Below are positions 1-12,939 of a DNA stretch of 64,000 nt, one piece after another. The stretch is from assembly GCF_964340395.1 (NCBI RefSeq), contig NC_135553.1, positions 1,327,001 through 1,391,000 on the forward strand, in the 5' to 3' direction. Below the pieces are notes generated by a model, which saw only the letters and a program-made list of their open reading frames with translations, was not told the origin of the DNA and made no database searches. Position 1 is the stretch's first letter. Every line of letters starts with the position of its first letter. A program made the position numbers and the translations under genes. The stretch comes from Glandiceps talaboti (Eukaryota; Hemichordata; Enteropneusta; Spengelidae).

Positions 1-27
1 TTTGACATATGTTTTTTATATATTCAG

Positions 28-1861
28 GGAGAGTGATTCTGTCAGGGGGAAGTAATGGTTTGATTGCAGTAAGCAGTCCAGCTACTGGTATGACAATTAG
101 AGTCATCAATGATCACAAGGGTGCTCCTATTACTAGCATAGATGTAGCACCACACAAGGTATGTACTCTCTGATCAGTTCAGATGAGTGATGTGAACATT
201 TATGGAGTACATAAAAAAATGTAATAATCCATGTTCTTGGAAGAGTTATTGTGACAACTAGGAATTCAACAGTTGGAAGACATGTTGAATTGTTCACATT
301 CGATGTTAATTTGTTCAAAAATGGCACCTTACATACTCTGTTGTCACACACTCAATAGATTGGTTTACCTATATGCTGTCACTATGTAACCTAATATTGG
401 TGGTTCAAACCTGGTAGAAATACATGATGTTTTGCATAATTGTGTGAATGTGTTTTAATCATCATTTATCATGTATTTGTTGAATTCTTTAACAGGATGT
501 AATTGACAGTGGATTCCCAGGTGTGTCTATGTGGTTGGCTGCCAGTGCTGATAGGAGAATCAGTGTGTGGACTGTTGATTGGTCTAAAGACTCCTGTGAA
601 TTGATGGACTGGCTGTCATTCCCTGCACCAGCAATTACTCCAGATGGTACAACTATTAGGAGGGGTGATATTGTAAGTTGGATTTCTATTTCACTGACAC
701 TGCATTTGGTCTTTTCAGTTTATTTGAATGGATAATATATAATTATTACTTCATTTTGTTTTCCAGGCTTGCTTCAGACTACTGCCACCTACATTGGCCA
801 GGTTTTCACCTAGTGAACCAGATGTCATTCTTTATGCAGGTTATGGAATGCAAAAACATGTCAGTTTCTACAGTATGTCCCAAAGAAAGGTTAGTTGAAA
901 ATAACATGCATTATGAATTGTAGCATCATCATGTATGATAGTTTGTTAGTTTGGACTACCACACATGTTAAGAGTTGAGTACATGTATAGATACAGCATT
1001 GGTATGTATGTTGTTGTGTGTAAAATGCTGACAGGTAGATTTGTTGACCAATAAAACCCTACATGTAAATAATACTGTGACTCTATCTCTCCTTATCTGT
1101 AGGTGATTCGTACAGCTGCACTAACACACTGGGCAACAAGTCTGGATGTATCTCCATCAGGTCATGTTATAGCATGTGGAGCTAGTGGTGAGTTGTCTAC
1201 TACATGTATATTCAAATATTACCCAGCTATATAAGTCCCTCCTTCTGCTGTATGATATAATCATTAGCAGTAGTAAACAATACTTTGTCTTTCATATCTC
1301 CACAAGTTGCATTTTTCCTTGGTTTTTAAGCCTCCTTTACTCATTTATGACAGTTCCAGCTATATAAAACTACCATACCCCTTTAACAAATCAAATATAT
1401 AGGAGGTTAAGCATGAGGATTAAGCTACATAGTTAATAGAATGTGAATACTATGTAATATTTTATAAGAGTGCAACAACTTATAAGGAAGTCAAAATGGA
1501 ACCCAAAATCTTGAAAAACACACCACTTCACTTTACAGCGACAAACTTCATTGTTTTTGAGGCCTTTGCATTTCCTTGGTGAAATTTTGAAAAATTGTCT
1601 CAAAGCAATATGATATCATAAATAAAGAATGGAGTAGATCGTTGTTAGTGAAAACTGCAGAAATGTATGATCTCTGCTAATTGTGTTGATATCATTTCTT
1701 ACACAGAGCGTTTGGTAAAATTGATGGACTACTACGAAGGCAGTTTCCAGGACTTTACTGGACACAATGATGCTGTCAATATTATTTCCTTCTCACCATC
1801 AGGAAGGTTTCTATTCAGTGCTGCACATAATGAAATTATTATGTGGGAGTTGAATGTCTGA
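28..1861 (+). CDS. WDR90: WDR90/POC16-like WD40 protein, C-terminal end (partial; gene begins upstream of the window)
   Basis: Five phase-consistent exons (28-158, 496-672, 767-889, 1103-1187, 1707-1861) with GT-AG borders encode the last ~222 residues, ending at TGA 1859-1861. The peptide contains WD-repeat strands such as SNGLIAVSSP, DHKGAPITSI, RRISVWTVDW and, in the last exon, GHNDAVNIISFSPSGRF followed by NEIIMWEL. The order of segments resembles the C-terminal propeller of WDR90, from memory of the family. WDR90 (POC16 in Chlamydomonas) is a long protein of the centriole/cilium wall with an N-terminal DUF667 microtubule-binding domain and many WD repeats. Only the final blades are in this window, so the DUF667 part cannot be checked. 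Another long ciliary WD40 protein is the main alternative. Confidence 0.72.
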
Positions 1862-2469
1862 ATGAAATGAGGACGTTGAAATGCCTGACAAATGTCATAT
1901 TGTAGTTTATACTGTATTAAATACCAACGGCTTCTATATTGTCAAAATTAACTGGTTATCAGTTTTTGCAATGTTACTACTGAGCTGTAGATATTCATAT
2001 CAATAGCATTTTACTGGTTCAAAGATGTACTGTGCAGTAGAAGGGGGAGGGGGTAGGATTAGGGGAGACAGATTTGATAGTGGTGTATAAATGTTGTATT
2101 CACGCTATCCTTAGTTCCCTTTGTATTAGTTATGAATTGTGTATATATATATATGCATAGGTAAAATGTTACATTATGTTGATTTGAGTTTTACATTGCA
2201 AAAACATACAAATTTATCAGTTGATACTGAGATGTAATTCTAATTTAAAGCATCCAGACCGAATATAATTTCAGTTACAAAATTTACAAATTATAATTCT
2301 AAATTACTGAACAACTAGTACTACAATGGAAACTCAATACTTCTGTCTTGCATTATGTCTTAGAACCAGTACAAGTACACTCTACTTCTCTGTTTTATTG
2401 ACTTTTATATCCAATTGAGTTTATCAGTCTGTTAGAGAACACATGTAATTATATCTATCGCCTCTCTCT

Positions 2470-2488
2470 TTGTGTCTGTCTGTCTGTC

Positions 2489-2529
<41 letters not shown>

Positions 2530-2920
2530 GCCTCTGTGTATGTGTCTGTGTGTGTGTGTGTGTGTGTATTAGGATGTATGTAGGCATACATGAATGCATG
2601 CATTTATGTATGTATGCACATGTACATATGTATGAATGAAGGGATGGAGGGATGGATGGATGGATGTGTGTGTGCACATACATATGTATGGATGGATGGA
2701 TGGATGTGTGCACAAACATATGTATGAATGGAGGGATGGATGTGTGTACCCACATACATATGTATGGATGGATGGATGGATGTGTGCACAAACATATGTA
2801 TGAATGGAGGGATGGATGTGTGTACACACATACATATGTATGGATGGATGGATGGATGTGTGCACAAACATATGTATGAATGGAGGGATGGATGTGTGTA
2901 CACATATATGGGAATCTGTC
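2470..2920. repeat. Compound satellite: GTCT and TG microsatellites followed by a ~76-bp GATG-rich minisatellite
   Basis: A TCTG tetranucleotide run (about 2476-2530) passes into a TG run (about 2540-2568). Then about three imperfect ~76-bp units follow, each made of GGATG repeats plus CACATACATATGTATGG and ACAAACATATGTATG motifs. Open frames across it on both strands encode only low-complexity Met-Asp-Gly-Trp or His-Pro-Ser-Ile peptides and are products of the repeat. Confidence 0.9.
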
Positions 2921-3593
2921 TATATGTGTGTCTGTTGGTCTGTCTGTATATGTTTGTATCTGTGTGTGTATACACTAGCAAACACAGTGTCACACATCAC
3001 ATAATGTACTTCTTCTGTTTGTGTAGTTTTTGAATGTTGAATGCACAATTTTTAACAGCAGTGCATTTAGAAATTTATAAAAATGATATTGTTAATTGTG
3101 ACACAGTGTGTAAACATGTAGGAGACAGATACTCCAAGTATTGTATTAATGCATTGTAATATGGTGATCTTGTATGTAATGACATCAAATGATAGGGACC
3201 TTAATCAGTAGCAAACAACAATGCTTAGATTACTCCAAGTAAAGGCAGAAGTTGCAAGATCAAGATTTCATGGTACTTAATTTCATTTAATTGCTAGCAG
3301 TAACAAAGAATCAAAAGTTGCTAAGTTTGCTGCTGACTTGTTATCATTCAAGTTGCATATAACCATAACACATTGATATACTTAGCATTGCCATCTGATT
3401 ATTTGTAAATTGAAACACTTGTAGAAGTTCATTGTCAGGGATCAAATTTATGATGTGTTGACACATAATTATGAAAAATCTATTTTGAAACAACTTTTTG
3501 GTTGTATCTATTTTGAAGGGATTGAACTGCTTCTGTTTAACTCTTGATCAGTATTACACCAGAATGGAAAGTTTTTAGTTACTAGTACTGGGA

Positions 3594-3830
3594 GTTGAAG
3601 CATTGTTGTAAACCACAGCCTCTTTTACAGCACCATCCAAAACACACCATCAATAGTGTCATGGAAGAAATAACAGCTCTGGTTTGCAAGAATGAGTTGA
3701 AGTACATTGTTGCAAACCAAGGCCTGTTTTATGGCAACATTCTTAACGAGCCTCCCATTATTTCGAAATGTAGTGGTAGAAATAATAACTTTGGTTTGCG
3801 AGAATGGTTGAAGTAATACTTGAAGCAACT
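3594..3830. repeat. Two diverged tandem copies of a ~105-bp unit
   Basis: The stretch from about 3594 (GAAGCATTGTTGTAAACCA) recurs in diverged form from about 3699 (GAAGTACATTGTTGCAAACCA), and both copies carry a GGTTTGC-AGAATG motif before the next GAAGTA. Divergence is high, so this is an old duplication. No coding role is evident. Confidence 0.5.
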
Positions 3831-4817
3831 GTTGCATTTATTAGTAAATTGTCACTGCCCAAAACTAACAATAACTGCCAAACTGATAATAATCAAGCTT
3901 AGAGGAATAGTCTTATTTCTGTCTTTACTTGACATGTGTACATTTTGATAATACTGCTGTCAACACTCTCTATTTCGAAATACAGAAAGATTAGAATGTT
4001 CATGATGTAATCACTAGAAGGTTTCCCATAAACCTGTGCAGGAAATACCTGACCACATGTCAAGTGCGGTAGGGCTTCTTTAGATTTCAAAGTTTAGTAA
4101 GTTACCAAGGTGCTATTTTATCACCCAGAGTCATATGCAAATTAATAGCAGTAATAAGTGTACTAAAGGCAAAAATAAGTATGACCAAATTTTTTCCTGA
4201 AATAACACATGCATATTTTGTAGCTGTACTGTGTCTGTATTGTACATTTCTAAATTAAAGTCAAATCTTATCAATTGTATTAATTAGTCACTATTCATGG
4301 ATTTACTAGTCAAATAGAGTTTTTTTAATGAAAAGATTATTCATGTACTTTCATAATGTAATAAAAACCACTTATTTGTATAATATTTGTATGTGTTACT
4401 TGTATTGGTGTTAGCAGCACAGTCTGTAACTTTACGGTCTTTAGTGGTTACTTTTGAAATGCATCTATACTTGATGTTATTCCAATCACCATCCCTACAC
4501 AAACTGTTCCAATTTAGTTTATAAGATGTACAATTGACTAATGTGTTTCAACTGATAAAGCTGTCATCATTAGTTAGCGCACTACAACATTTTATAATGA
4601 ACTCTTACTACTCTATATACACATAATAGCAGGCATTCAAAGGCACTTTGGTATACAACATATTCATGAAGAAAAATCCAAAATGGAATAAAGATCCCTA
4701 AAAGTTGTAAACATGCCAATAGCTGGGGTTTTTTTGGTAATTTGATGTGAAAATAGGAAGAATCCCTAGCATATGGGACATTCAGATCTAAAGAAAAAAC
4801 AACAATGCTGCCCAATG

Positions 4818-4864
4818 GTTGGTTGGTTTGTTTGTTGGTTGGTTGGTTGGTTGGTTGGTTGGTT
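4818..4864. repeat. GGTT tetranucleotide microsatellite
   Basis: A run of GGTT/TGGT units is directly visible, followed by GGTTTATTGTG. Confidence 0.9.
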
Positions 4865-5732
4865 TATTGTGTTAGAAGTCCTGGTTAGGACCACCCTTAG
4901 TCAGTGGTTTTTGGTATGAAACGATTACTGTGGTAAATAATGATGATGTTATAGAACATGTATTCCTACATGAATGATGATGTGACTAAAGGCTCAATAT
5001 TCAAGTTATAAATGTAAGGACAATGCTGCCACAGCACCAGTGCTAATTAATTCAGACATTTTGTAGTTTCCAAATTGGCTTTCATGTAATGCATGACTTC
5101 AAAAAATTCAAAGAAACTGTATAAGTGTAAAAATTATAAGACAGTGTCAGTGAATTCCTACCCCCCTCCACCCCCCACCCCCACACACACGCACGCGCAG
5201 AGATATGACAAGAAAGAATTTTTCCCTAATGAATGGAATTGTAAGGAATGAGTATGAGTTGAATTAAATACAGTATCTTGCAACAATAACACTGAAAAAA
5301 AATGAAAAATACAGATGAGCTATCGTGAAAAGATGGTACAGTTATTAAAGTCATATAGATTCGTGGTTGAATTTATTTATTTCCCAGCTTTCCTTTCATC
5401 TACAAGATCAGTGTCCCAAAATATTCAGTAGGCCTACATTGTAACAAAAATAACAGCAATGCCCAATGGGTGTGTCATAACGAGGCTTGGGGAATCCCCA
5501 ACGTCACTTATGCAAATTACGAATGTCGTCGAATATCATACTATATACTACTTTTCACAGGCATAAATTTTACTACGATAATTCGAAATTTCTGTACTTA
5601 TTTTTAAGAAGAAAATATTCGACAAACTAGCGAATCCGTTCTACCTCAATCGGGAAATTACTAAAGCCCTCTGTACCACGTGACACAACGCTATCACATG
5701 ATAACGTGACGTACGTTGCTGACATATCTTTG

Positions 5733-7061
5733 GCAGAAATCAGAGGAGGCTGGAAGGGTCTCACGTGACACCCATGTGACCGTTTCGCGATAGAGCATAC
5801 GCTGATGACCTCGGTGAGTACCTCATTCTTTTATCCGTTTTATTCCCATTTGCGTCATTAGTCTTTCGTTCAGACGATCACTATTTTTTAAAATGACCAT
5901 TACAAGTGTCATGCAACATGGAAATCGTGTTTTCAGTATGCTTAGTGTATCTAAAACGAACACAAACTTTGGTACTCGACAAGTCAATGTTATCGATATC
6001 TACATTTCCGGGGTTTTCACCTCGGTCGTTTTAACACAAAATTATGTTTCTATGTATGCTTTTGTCACTTTTCTATTAATTACCGTCATGAATTTCATGG
6101 TTCTGCAGGGATCTTCCCAATACCCCACTTTATAATGTGCGTAAATTGTCACTACTTTTTGTTGAATTTCGATGTTTTCAAGATGGCGACCCATTGTGCG
6201 TGCATATAACACGCAAAGTGGCTTGGCCATTGACGGCTGTCCTACACTTGCTGGTCGGACGTGTTTATTGACACTCTCGTGTCGTGAATTGATCGTTACA
6301 GGTAACACTAATCCAATTGTCAGCATTTCCTCTTGTACCCTTAAAATTTTGTCCTTTTCACTCATATCAAGACATTTTTCTGTTTATTTTCAGATTCGTC
6401 GCTATCGCTAGTCGATTTGCTGTGCCAAATCTGGGCTTTCTTCTGTTCTTCATGTTACATTTTGTCTCCTATTAAACCATCTCTGTGTTGCCTTCTATAA
6501 ATGTGTCTTGCTTGTGAGAAAAAGACCTGAATGTAATTTAACGTAAACCCCTTTCCTACCCCCTGATGATAGCTAAAGAAATAATTTAGCTTACATCTTA
6601 CAAACTAATTGTTAAAAAAAATGATGTACAACAACGTCATGTATTACAAATTTGTATGATAAACAATTGAGACCTCCAAGGCCTATTTTATGTCAAAGCT
6701 TTAATATGTTCAGAAAGCACTCGTATTACGGATCCACATAGTGAATATTTTCCTCTTCACATGGCTTTCATGCCAGTCACTCAAAATATCAAATCTCGCC
6801 ATTCCAGCTCAAAATTACATATATTACATCTACCTTGCTAGTTATATAATATTTCGCAATGCTTATATGATCAAAAATACTCATCATACGTTACCACAAT
6901 TTGCGTAGCCTGAGCACATTTTGCTACATGTATGTGGCCAGACGAGCAAAACCATGTCGGATTAAAATATGCGAAACTGAGAGACTCGCACAATGTGTGG
7001 CAATATATAACTTTATAATACAGAGGCCGAAGTCTTGTTGTAGTTGTAGTTGTAGTTGTAT

Positions 7062-7131
<70 letters not shown>

Positions 7132-7977
7132 TGAGCAAATGTTTGTATTTTGGAAGGTAGACATCTAACGTTTTAGTCAGCTAGACTGAATAAAGTTGAG
7201 GAGCTGTACTTGGGACACTGCACTAAAAAATACGACCTGCTTACCCGAGTTGCCTTCATTCTGGTGTCACTATTACACACGATTGCAGGGTGATATAGAA
7301 TTTGCAAGTTAAATGTTACTTGAAAATATCTCAAACATGTGCGAAATCATATACCCTTTCGTGTAGGGTCAATGATGAAATTGGGTGTGCACGGTGATTT
7401 AAATTACAGTAGTAGTTGAGCAAGTTGTGAGAAACTCGCCTGTTTCACCAGTGTTTGCATTTTCACGTCACATCACTTGCCAATGGAGGTTACCTTCGAT
7501 TCCGGGGCGGATCACCCACTTTCTACCGCGAATCTTGAGTAGACCTTGTCTATTTCTAACTATAGCCATTTAAAAGTACACAAGAATCCATCTCTTTTGC
7601 AAAATTTTGTAAATTTTGGGCGAAACTACAAACGGGCGAAAAACCGGACCGAAATTTACGACCTCGGCGGGGTCAAGTATTCTTCACGAAAAATCACAGT
7701 ATTCCTATCAATAATTCCAAAATCGATTCTACTAGCACGGAGGGAGAAATATCAGTCGAAAGGTTCGCTTTTATAGTATCCAATATGATGAATTATTGTG
7801 AAAGTTACGGCGAGTTGATGCCCCAAACTACGCGTACGGCTGGTGACCTCTGAGCCAGCCACCATTGTAAACGTACGTTCACAAGCGTACTCAATGGAGG
7901 CTCACTGCGTAATGAGCTTTCGCAGTTATTTTTACCCATCATGCTCTGCACCCCTTCCAGCCTCCTCTGGCAGAAAT
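5733..7977. mobile_element. Non-autonomous hAT-like DNA transposon (2229 bp plus its target duplications)
   Basis: The element spans 5741-7969. Its ends are an 18-bp perfect terminal inverted repeat, CAGAGGAGGCTGGAAGGG, at 5741-5758 and as the reverse complement at 7952-7969. It is flanked by an exact 8-bp direct repeat GCAGAAAT at 5733-5740 and 7970-7977. An 8-bp duplication plus a TIR starting CAGAGG is the signature of the hAT superfamily. The interior is AT-rich with a TTTA microsatellite (about 7056-7130). No open frame inside resembles a hAT transposase, so it is a non-autonomous or heavily deleted copy. Removing it and one duplication gives the inferred empty site TTTGGCAGAAATAGTACTC. 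It sits ~290 bp before the TNFR-like start codon and may affect that promoter. Confidence 0.85.
7050..7134. repeat. TTTA microsatellite inside the hAT-like element
   Basis: A run of TTTA units follows a short TAGTTG repeat. It lies inside the transposon boundaries. Confidence 0.9.
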
Positions 7978-8262
7978 AGTACTCGTTAGTAGCTTATAAT
8001 ATCTATGGAGAGATAAACAAATCGTCCTTCATTGTTCGTTATGTCAATGGATAAAAAACTGGAAAAGTTGCCGTCAACATCTGGGATCGTGAGAAACTGC
8101 AGTCGTACCCCGCCGATCTACGAGAATTCCATAAGTACCTACCGTCCGCTCACCTCACAAACTTTTATAGATTGGAACTACCAGTTTGCATATCAGCAAG
8201 TTTGCCAACAATCGGAAAACTTGGAAAAAAAGTTCAACATAATCTCAACCACAGAGAAAAAT

Positions 8263-11200
8263 ATGCAACTCCCGAATCAAAGACATGTAAAACGGTATGC
8301 CGCTATTGTGGTAAGTTGCTGTTTGATACGTGTATGAAAAAAAATTTCACAACATTTTGAACATTGTTCGCTTTGTCATGAACCTACTTAAAATGTTTTG
8401 TGGTATTTTTAAAAAATGTTAGCGATAAAATAATATTTTCATGTTATCGCCTGTGGCAAATAGACTGAATTGTGTTCAAGTTCAATTACCTATACTGGAT
8501 ATTACAGTATTAAAATCAATTTTTTACACTTATGTGTATATGTTAATTTGTCTCAAGGACACTTGTATCATACTTCCATGCTTATATTGTTATGAGAACA
8601 CAAGAACTGAAGAATAATATGTGTTGCCGTGATTTCTCGTAACTTGACAAAATTTTCTAGCCCTTGTACTTCAACTGTGGAAGATTTCGTAAACCACGTT
8701 TCATATTATTCGGTAGATTTCTGTCTGAATGAAGACAAGATTTCACCGTTCTTTATAGCAAAAAATAATGTAGTGAAGGGTAAATTGTTATGTAATGACG
8801 TCATATTTACCACACCTGTTCATAGTTCAAGACAGAGACGGGACGATTAATTCATTTTCAATCTTGTGAGAATAATTATAAAAAATGAATATTCTAATCA
8901 AAATGAAATCATGACTTGCACTTTTTATGGTTGTATTACATGTATGTCATGACCTGCCACCACAGACCACCATTGCATTTGATGTGGTTAGACAACACAA
9001 TTGTAAAGGAATTTTGGTATTCATAAACAGTTGACTCCATTTTGTTTTGCATGCTGCTCTTACCTTTTGAAATTTATACTAGTATGTTATACAGTTTTAT
9101 CACTAACGATATCATAACAAATGTCACACAATAATATCAATAATATATTCAGACACTAGAGATCATGTATCATTTTTTATTTTTTTTATTTTTTTTTTTT
9201 TTTACCTACAGATATTGATTTTGTTTGACTTTGGAGAGAAGTTTGTTAGTGCTGCACCTATTGAGAATTGTTCAGCTAATGACAGACAGTACCTACATAA
9301 TGGTATATGTTGTAATATGTGTCAACCTGGTAAGGCGGATGTCTTTGATATAATAGTTTTCAGAAATAAATAATGTATTGCAATACAATATAATATTACA
9401 TTGAAAAAAATGTAAAATCCTTTGCAATTTTAATATAAGTATTATTCACAAAGTTAATTGTACACAAGACAACAAACTTGGGTGGGGGTGGGGGGGTCCA
9501 TTTTTAGACCAATTAAACCATCACACACAAGTTAATAATTCTTGGACTATGAAGAATACACCAGATCTCAGTTTAACAGAATAAGACAATTGATTGGAAG
9601 AATTTAGTGTCTTATATTAGGTCTCTGATTTGCATATATGCCCACTTAATTGACATTTTGTTAGGTAATTTTGTCTGTTTTCCATAAACATTGTAAGATG
9701 AGAAAGTATATATAAGTTTGGTGTGGATGGTTGGATTTAGCTCTACTAATGAATTCCATTTAAATCTACACATCAATCGAATTTGATAACTATTGATTTA
9801 TTCAAAATTTATGAAAAATTACAAAAAAAATATGAAATTAATAAATATGGAAGTGAAGTTATCCAAGTTATCCTGTATTGTAATAGTAACTATAAAATGA
9901 AGGTAAAATATGGTCTAATGGATGTCCTATGTATTCCATACTGTATTCTGCCCTCTAGTAAACAAATGTACTTTTACATACCTCGTTAAATGTACTTTTT
10001 TATTTTTCCATAGGATACAAGTTATACAGTCACTGTAGAGGGAGACCAGATGACAGAGTGTGTGTGCCATGTCCTAGACTGTATTACACTAGAGACTGGA
10101 ACTATGCTACTGACTGTATAGCTGTCAATCCATGTAATATGAGTAAATATGAATACATACGTATACCAGCAAACTCAGATGGTACTAGTGACAATGTCTG
10201 TGATTGCGTAGCTGGATATGAATATAGTCCGTCTGGAGAAAGATGTCAAAAGATAACGGAATATGTAGATGTAACACTGTCACCAAAATCAACTATAGAC
10301 GGTAGGTCAACTGTATTTCATTGTCATGCCCATGATGACTGCATGCAATTTGACAGATTTTTCTTCTCATTTTTGTTGATTACGTTTTTGTTTATATATG
10401 TATTCTTTTGTTTTAACAGAAACAGTAACAGACATCACTCCAATACAGACAACAAAGAATGGTTCAGTATTGAATACAGCAGTTCCTTCTGAAACCAGTA
10501 CTCAGCAATCCACAGAACCAAATAATGAAAAGAAAGTTGCTCAAATCATAGGCTTTTCACTGGGCACACTTTTGTTAATTTGTCTATGTTTTGTCTTGGT
10601 GTTCTTCAAAAGGAAGAAGATGTTTTGCTTCAAAAATAGGTCCCAACCTGATCCTGGTGAGTTGTTAAATAAGTATACTTAATTTTTCCACAGGATACTG
10701 TGACTGGAGAAGTATTTAATTTTCATTATGTGGCAATCTTAATAAAGTCCACCAAATTAACTCACCTGGGCTTGTTTGCTAATCTTAATAAAGTCCACCA
10801 AATTAACCCACCCAGGCTTGTTTGCCAATCTTCCAAAATAAAGGCTTACAAGTTAGACCAGCTAATACACTTACTTTGTTTTACTAAACAGAACACTTCA
10901 TGTGACATGTACATTTTTTAAAGCAAAGCCAAGCTATGTGACTGAAATCTGTATAAGGTGTTTTTTCTTCTTGACAGTGGAATTGTAGAATTCACTGTGA
11001 ATTAACTAATTATGTAGAATTCACTCTGAATTAACTAATTATGGTAATTATAGGATTTGAGTCTAGTAATGCTTCAACATTAGACATATCTAACCAAAAG
11101 AAATGGCTGCCTACACTTCCATCCCGATATAAGCTTGTTTTTGCATGAAAACAATCCAGCAGAAACTTGTCAAATTTGTTATCTTTGTTGTCTTCCATTT

Positions 11201-12750
11201 CAGAATTGCCAAGTGGAGGAGATAATGCCACAACTGATAGAGGAGAGAATAGACCAATGTTGCCAATAGAAGTTCCAACTAAAGATGTATGTGTCAGTGG
11301 TGATGAGATAGATGAAGGCACTGGTACAGTGACGCCATCCTCAAGGAGAACAAGTGCTGAAGTACAGGAAGACTGTCCAAATACTTCCAGATCAACACTT
11401 AATTCTAGTGGATATCTTGAAGACTATGGTATGTTTTCATTATCAATGTCAACTATGGTCGTGCATGTAGATGTAATAACAGTAATAGTACACATATCAT
11501 ACAGTTTGACCAATAGTGTACATACAGCATGTGTGTGGATGGATTTTGACATGATCTGCAGTTTTATCACTTGATAGTATTGTCCCAGTACTGGCTATAA
11601 AACAAAAATCTGGCCTCTCTCAGCTAAACTTTTTAATATGTCCATCATACTCAAGTTATAATTTTTGGCCAGGCAAATCAAAATGACTAGATTTAAATAC
11701 ATTACTTACACTCTGAATCAAATATATTGTTTAAATTTCTATTCCAGTTCCAGCACCTGTAGGCATGAAAGACAAAGACATTGCAAATTTACGAAAACAT
11801 ATGGATGACTTTGTAAGGGATCTACCAACTCAACGTGTTTTAGATAACATGTCTGATGTAAGTAGTTTGTTACATAGTTAGTCAGACAACAATTCTAATC
11901 AATTTTCAACATTTATGTGTTGTGTTATTAAGGCCCAGTTCAGATTAGGATTCAAATTTAGGTTTAAAAAACAGTTATCTAGCAGAGTTATAGAAAAAGT
12001 TGGTCAAGAACACAGATAGATCCTAAGTAAACAGTTATCTAGCAGAGTTATAGAAAAAGGTGGTCAAGAACACAGATAGATCCTAAGTAAACATTATGAC
12101 ACCATTTATGTGAGAACCTGGGATTGACACCCTGTCCTTTAAAGCCAGCAAGAGACCAAGGCTGTTGACAATGGAACCTGGTTCTGCATACATTTTACCA
12201 TGACTATGATAAGTAAACTTATAAGACAACTCGCATAGTTTTTACCCTCTTTCCATAAAAATGATTATAACATGTCAGCTTTTGGTAGTGTTCTACAAAT
12301 GTTTGTTCCAATTATACAATAGATTAGATTAGATTAGATTAGATTAGTTTAGATTAGATTAGATTTGATTAGATTAGATGTAATTGTTTTACAACTGTAT
12401 AGAAAGTTGTTCACTGATTTTTAGTAGATGTAGTAAAATGACGACTATAAGATGTGGTAAAATGACTAGGAAAGGTATTAGCTTTTAATTCTTCACTGTC
12501 ATTTTTATCAAAATGGTTTATTTTGTGCTACACATATTGAATTAAATGTTTTCATGTTTTGCAGACCTTTTCTTTGGAAGATATTGCAGCTATAACACAT
12601 AGCAGTTTGGATGAATGTAAACAAAGGAGGGAACTTGTTCAAACCCTAATAAGACAAGGACCTGATGCATATGATAAATTTGTTGCAGCACTGGACAAAG
12701 TGTGCAAACATCTAGCAGCTGCACTGAAAGCAGACAAGAAAAAAGTGTGA
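8263..12750 (+). CDS. TNF-receptor-like transmembrane protein with a C-terminal CARD
   Basis: Seven phase-consistent exons: 8263-8310, 9212-9329, 10014-10301, 10420-10656, 11204-11428, 11748-11857 and 12565-12750, giving 403 aa. The start at 8263 is chosen because it yields a basic N-terminus (MQLPNQRHVKR) followed across intron 1 by a hydrophobic signal-peptide core. Residues ~35-145 are TNFR-type cysteine-rich repeats (CCNMCQPGY, CVPCPRLYYTRDWN, CDCVAGYEYSPSGERC). A Ser/Thr-rich stalk precedes a membrane segment at ~191-213 (stop-transfer FKRKK). After an acidic linker, residues ~316-397 (LRKHMDDFVRDLPTQRVLD, GPDAYDKFVAALDKVCKHL) match a CARD, not a death domain. TNFR-CARD is not a vertebrate receptor arrangement. 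An upstream in-frame extension exists but would bury the signal peptide. Confidence 0.8.
11958..12090. repeat. 60-bp tandem duplication in intron 6 of the TNFR-CARD gene
   Basis: A 60-bp block beginning ACAGTTATCTAGCAGAGTTA appears twice back to back (about 11971-12030 and 12031-12090), differing at very few positions. Confidence 0.85.
12319..12380. repeat. AGATT pentanucleotide microsatellite
   Basis: About a dozen AGATT/AGTTT units in intron 6 of the TNFR-CARD gene. Confidence 0.9.
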
Positions 12751-12939
12751 TATCTCCAATGTGGGATCTGTATGTTTGAGGTATGCTGAAAGCAATAACA
12801 TGCCCTTGATAAGTTCTCCTGCCAGATTTAATGACTCTAATGAACAGAGATAGGGATGTCTTTCCATGAATTCATTGTAAGAAAGTGAGTGAAAACTGAT
12901 CACTAGAAAAGGTGTATAAGTTTATCAGTTGCTTTCTAG

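Larger units (their letters stand above)
1862..5732. other. Intergenic interval between the WDR90-like gene and the hAT-like element
   Basis: This is the 3' flank of the WDR90-like gene, AT-rich with no convincing coding exon. It holds a microsatellite/minisatellite block (about 2470-2920), two diverged ~105-bp tandem copies (about 3594-3800), a GGTT run (about 4821-4862), and a CACC/CA-rich tract near 5160-5200. The last few hundred bases before 5733 are richer in CpG (for example 5690-5720) and may belong to the promoter region of the downstream TNFR-like gene. Confidence 0.6.

Noticed and set aside
2432-3033. Open frames up to 157 aa on both strands
   Set aside because: All are low-complexity products of GTCT, TG and GATG satellites.
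5893-6411. Open frames inside the hAT-like element as a transposase remnant
   Set aside because: No DDE/hAT dimerisation or BED zinc-finger motif seen in any of them.
8032-8262. Longer N-terminus of the TNFR-like protein
   Set aside because: It is in frame, but it would place the signal peptide internally; the ATG at 8263 gives a normal secretory start.
8629-8850. A coding exon in TNFR-CARD intron 1
   Set aside because: No acceptor in phase and no TNFR Cys pattern; exon 1 to exon 2 already join cleanly.
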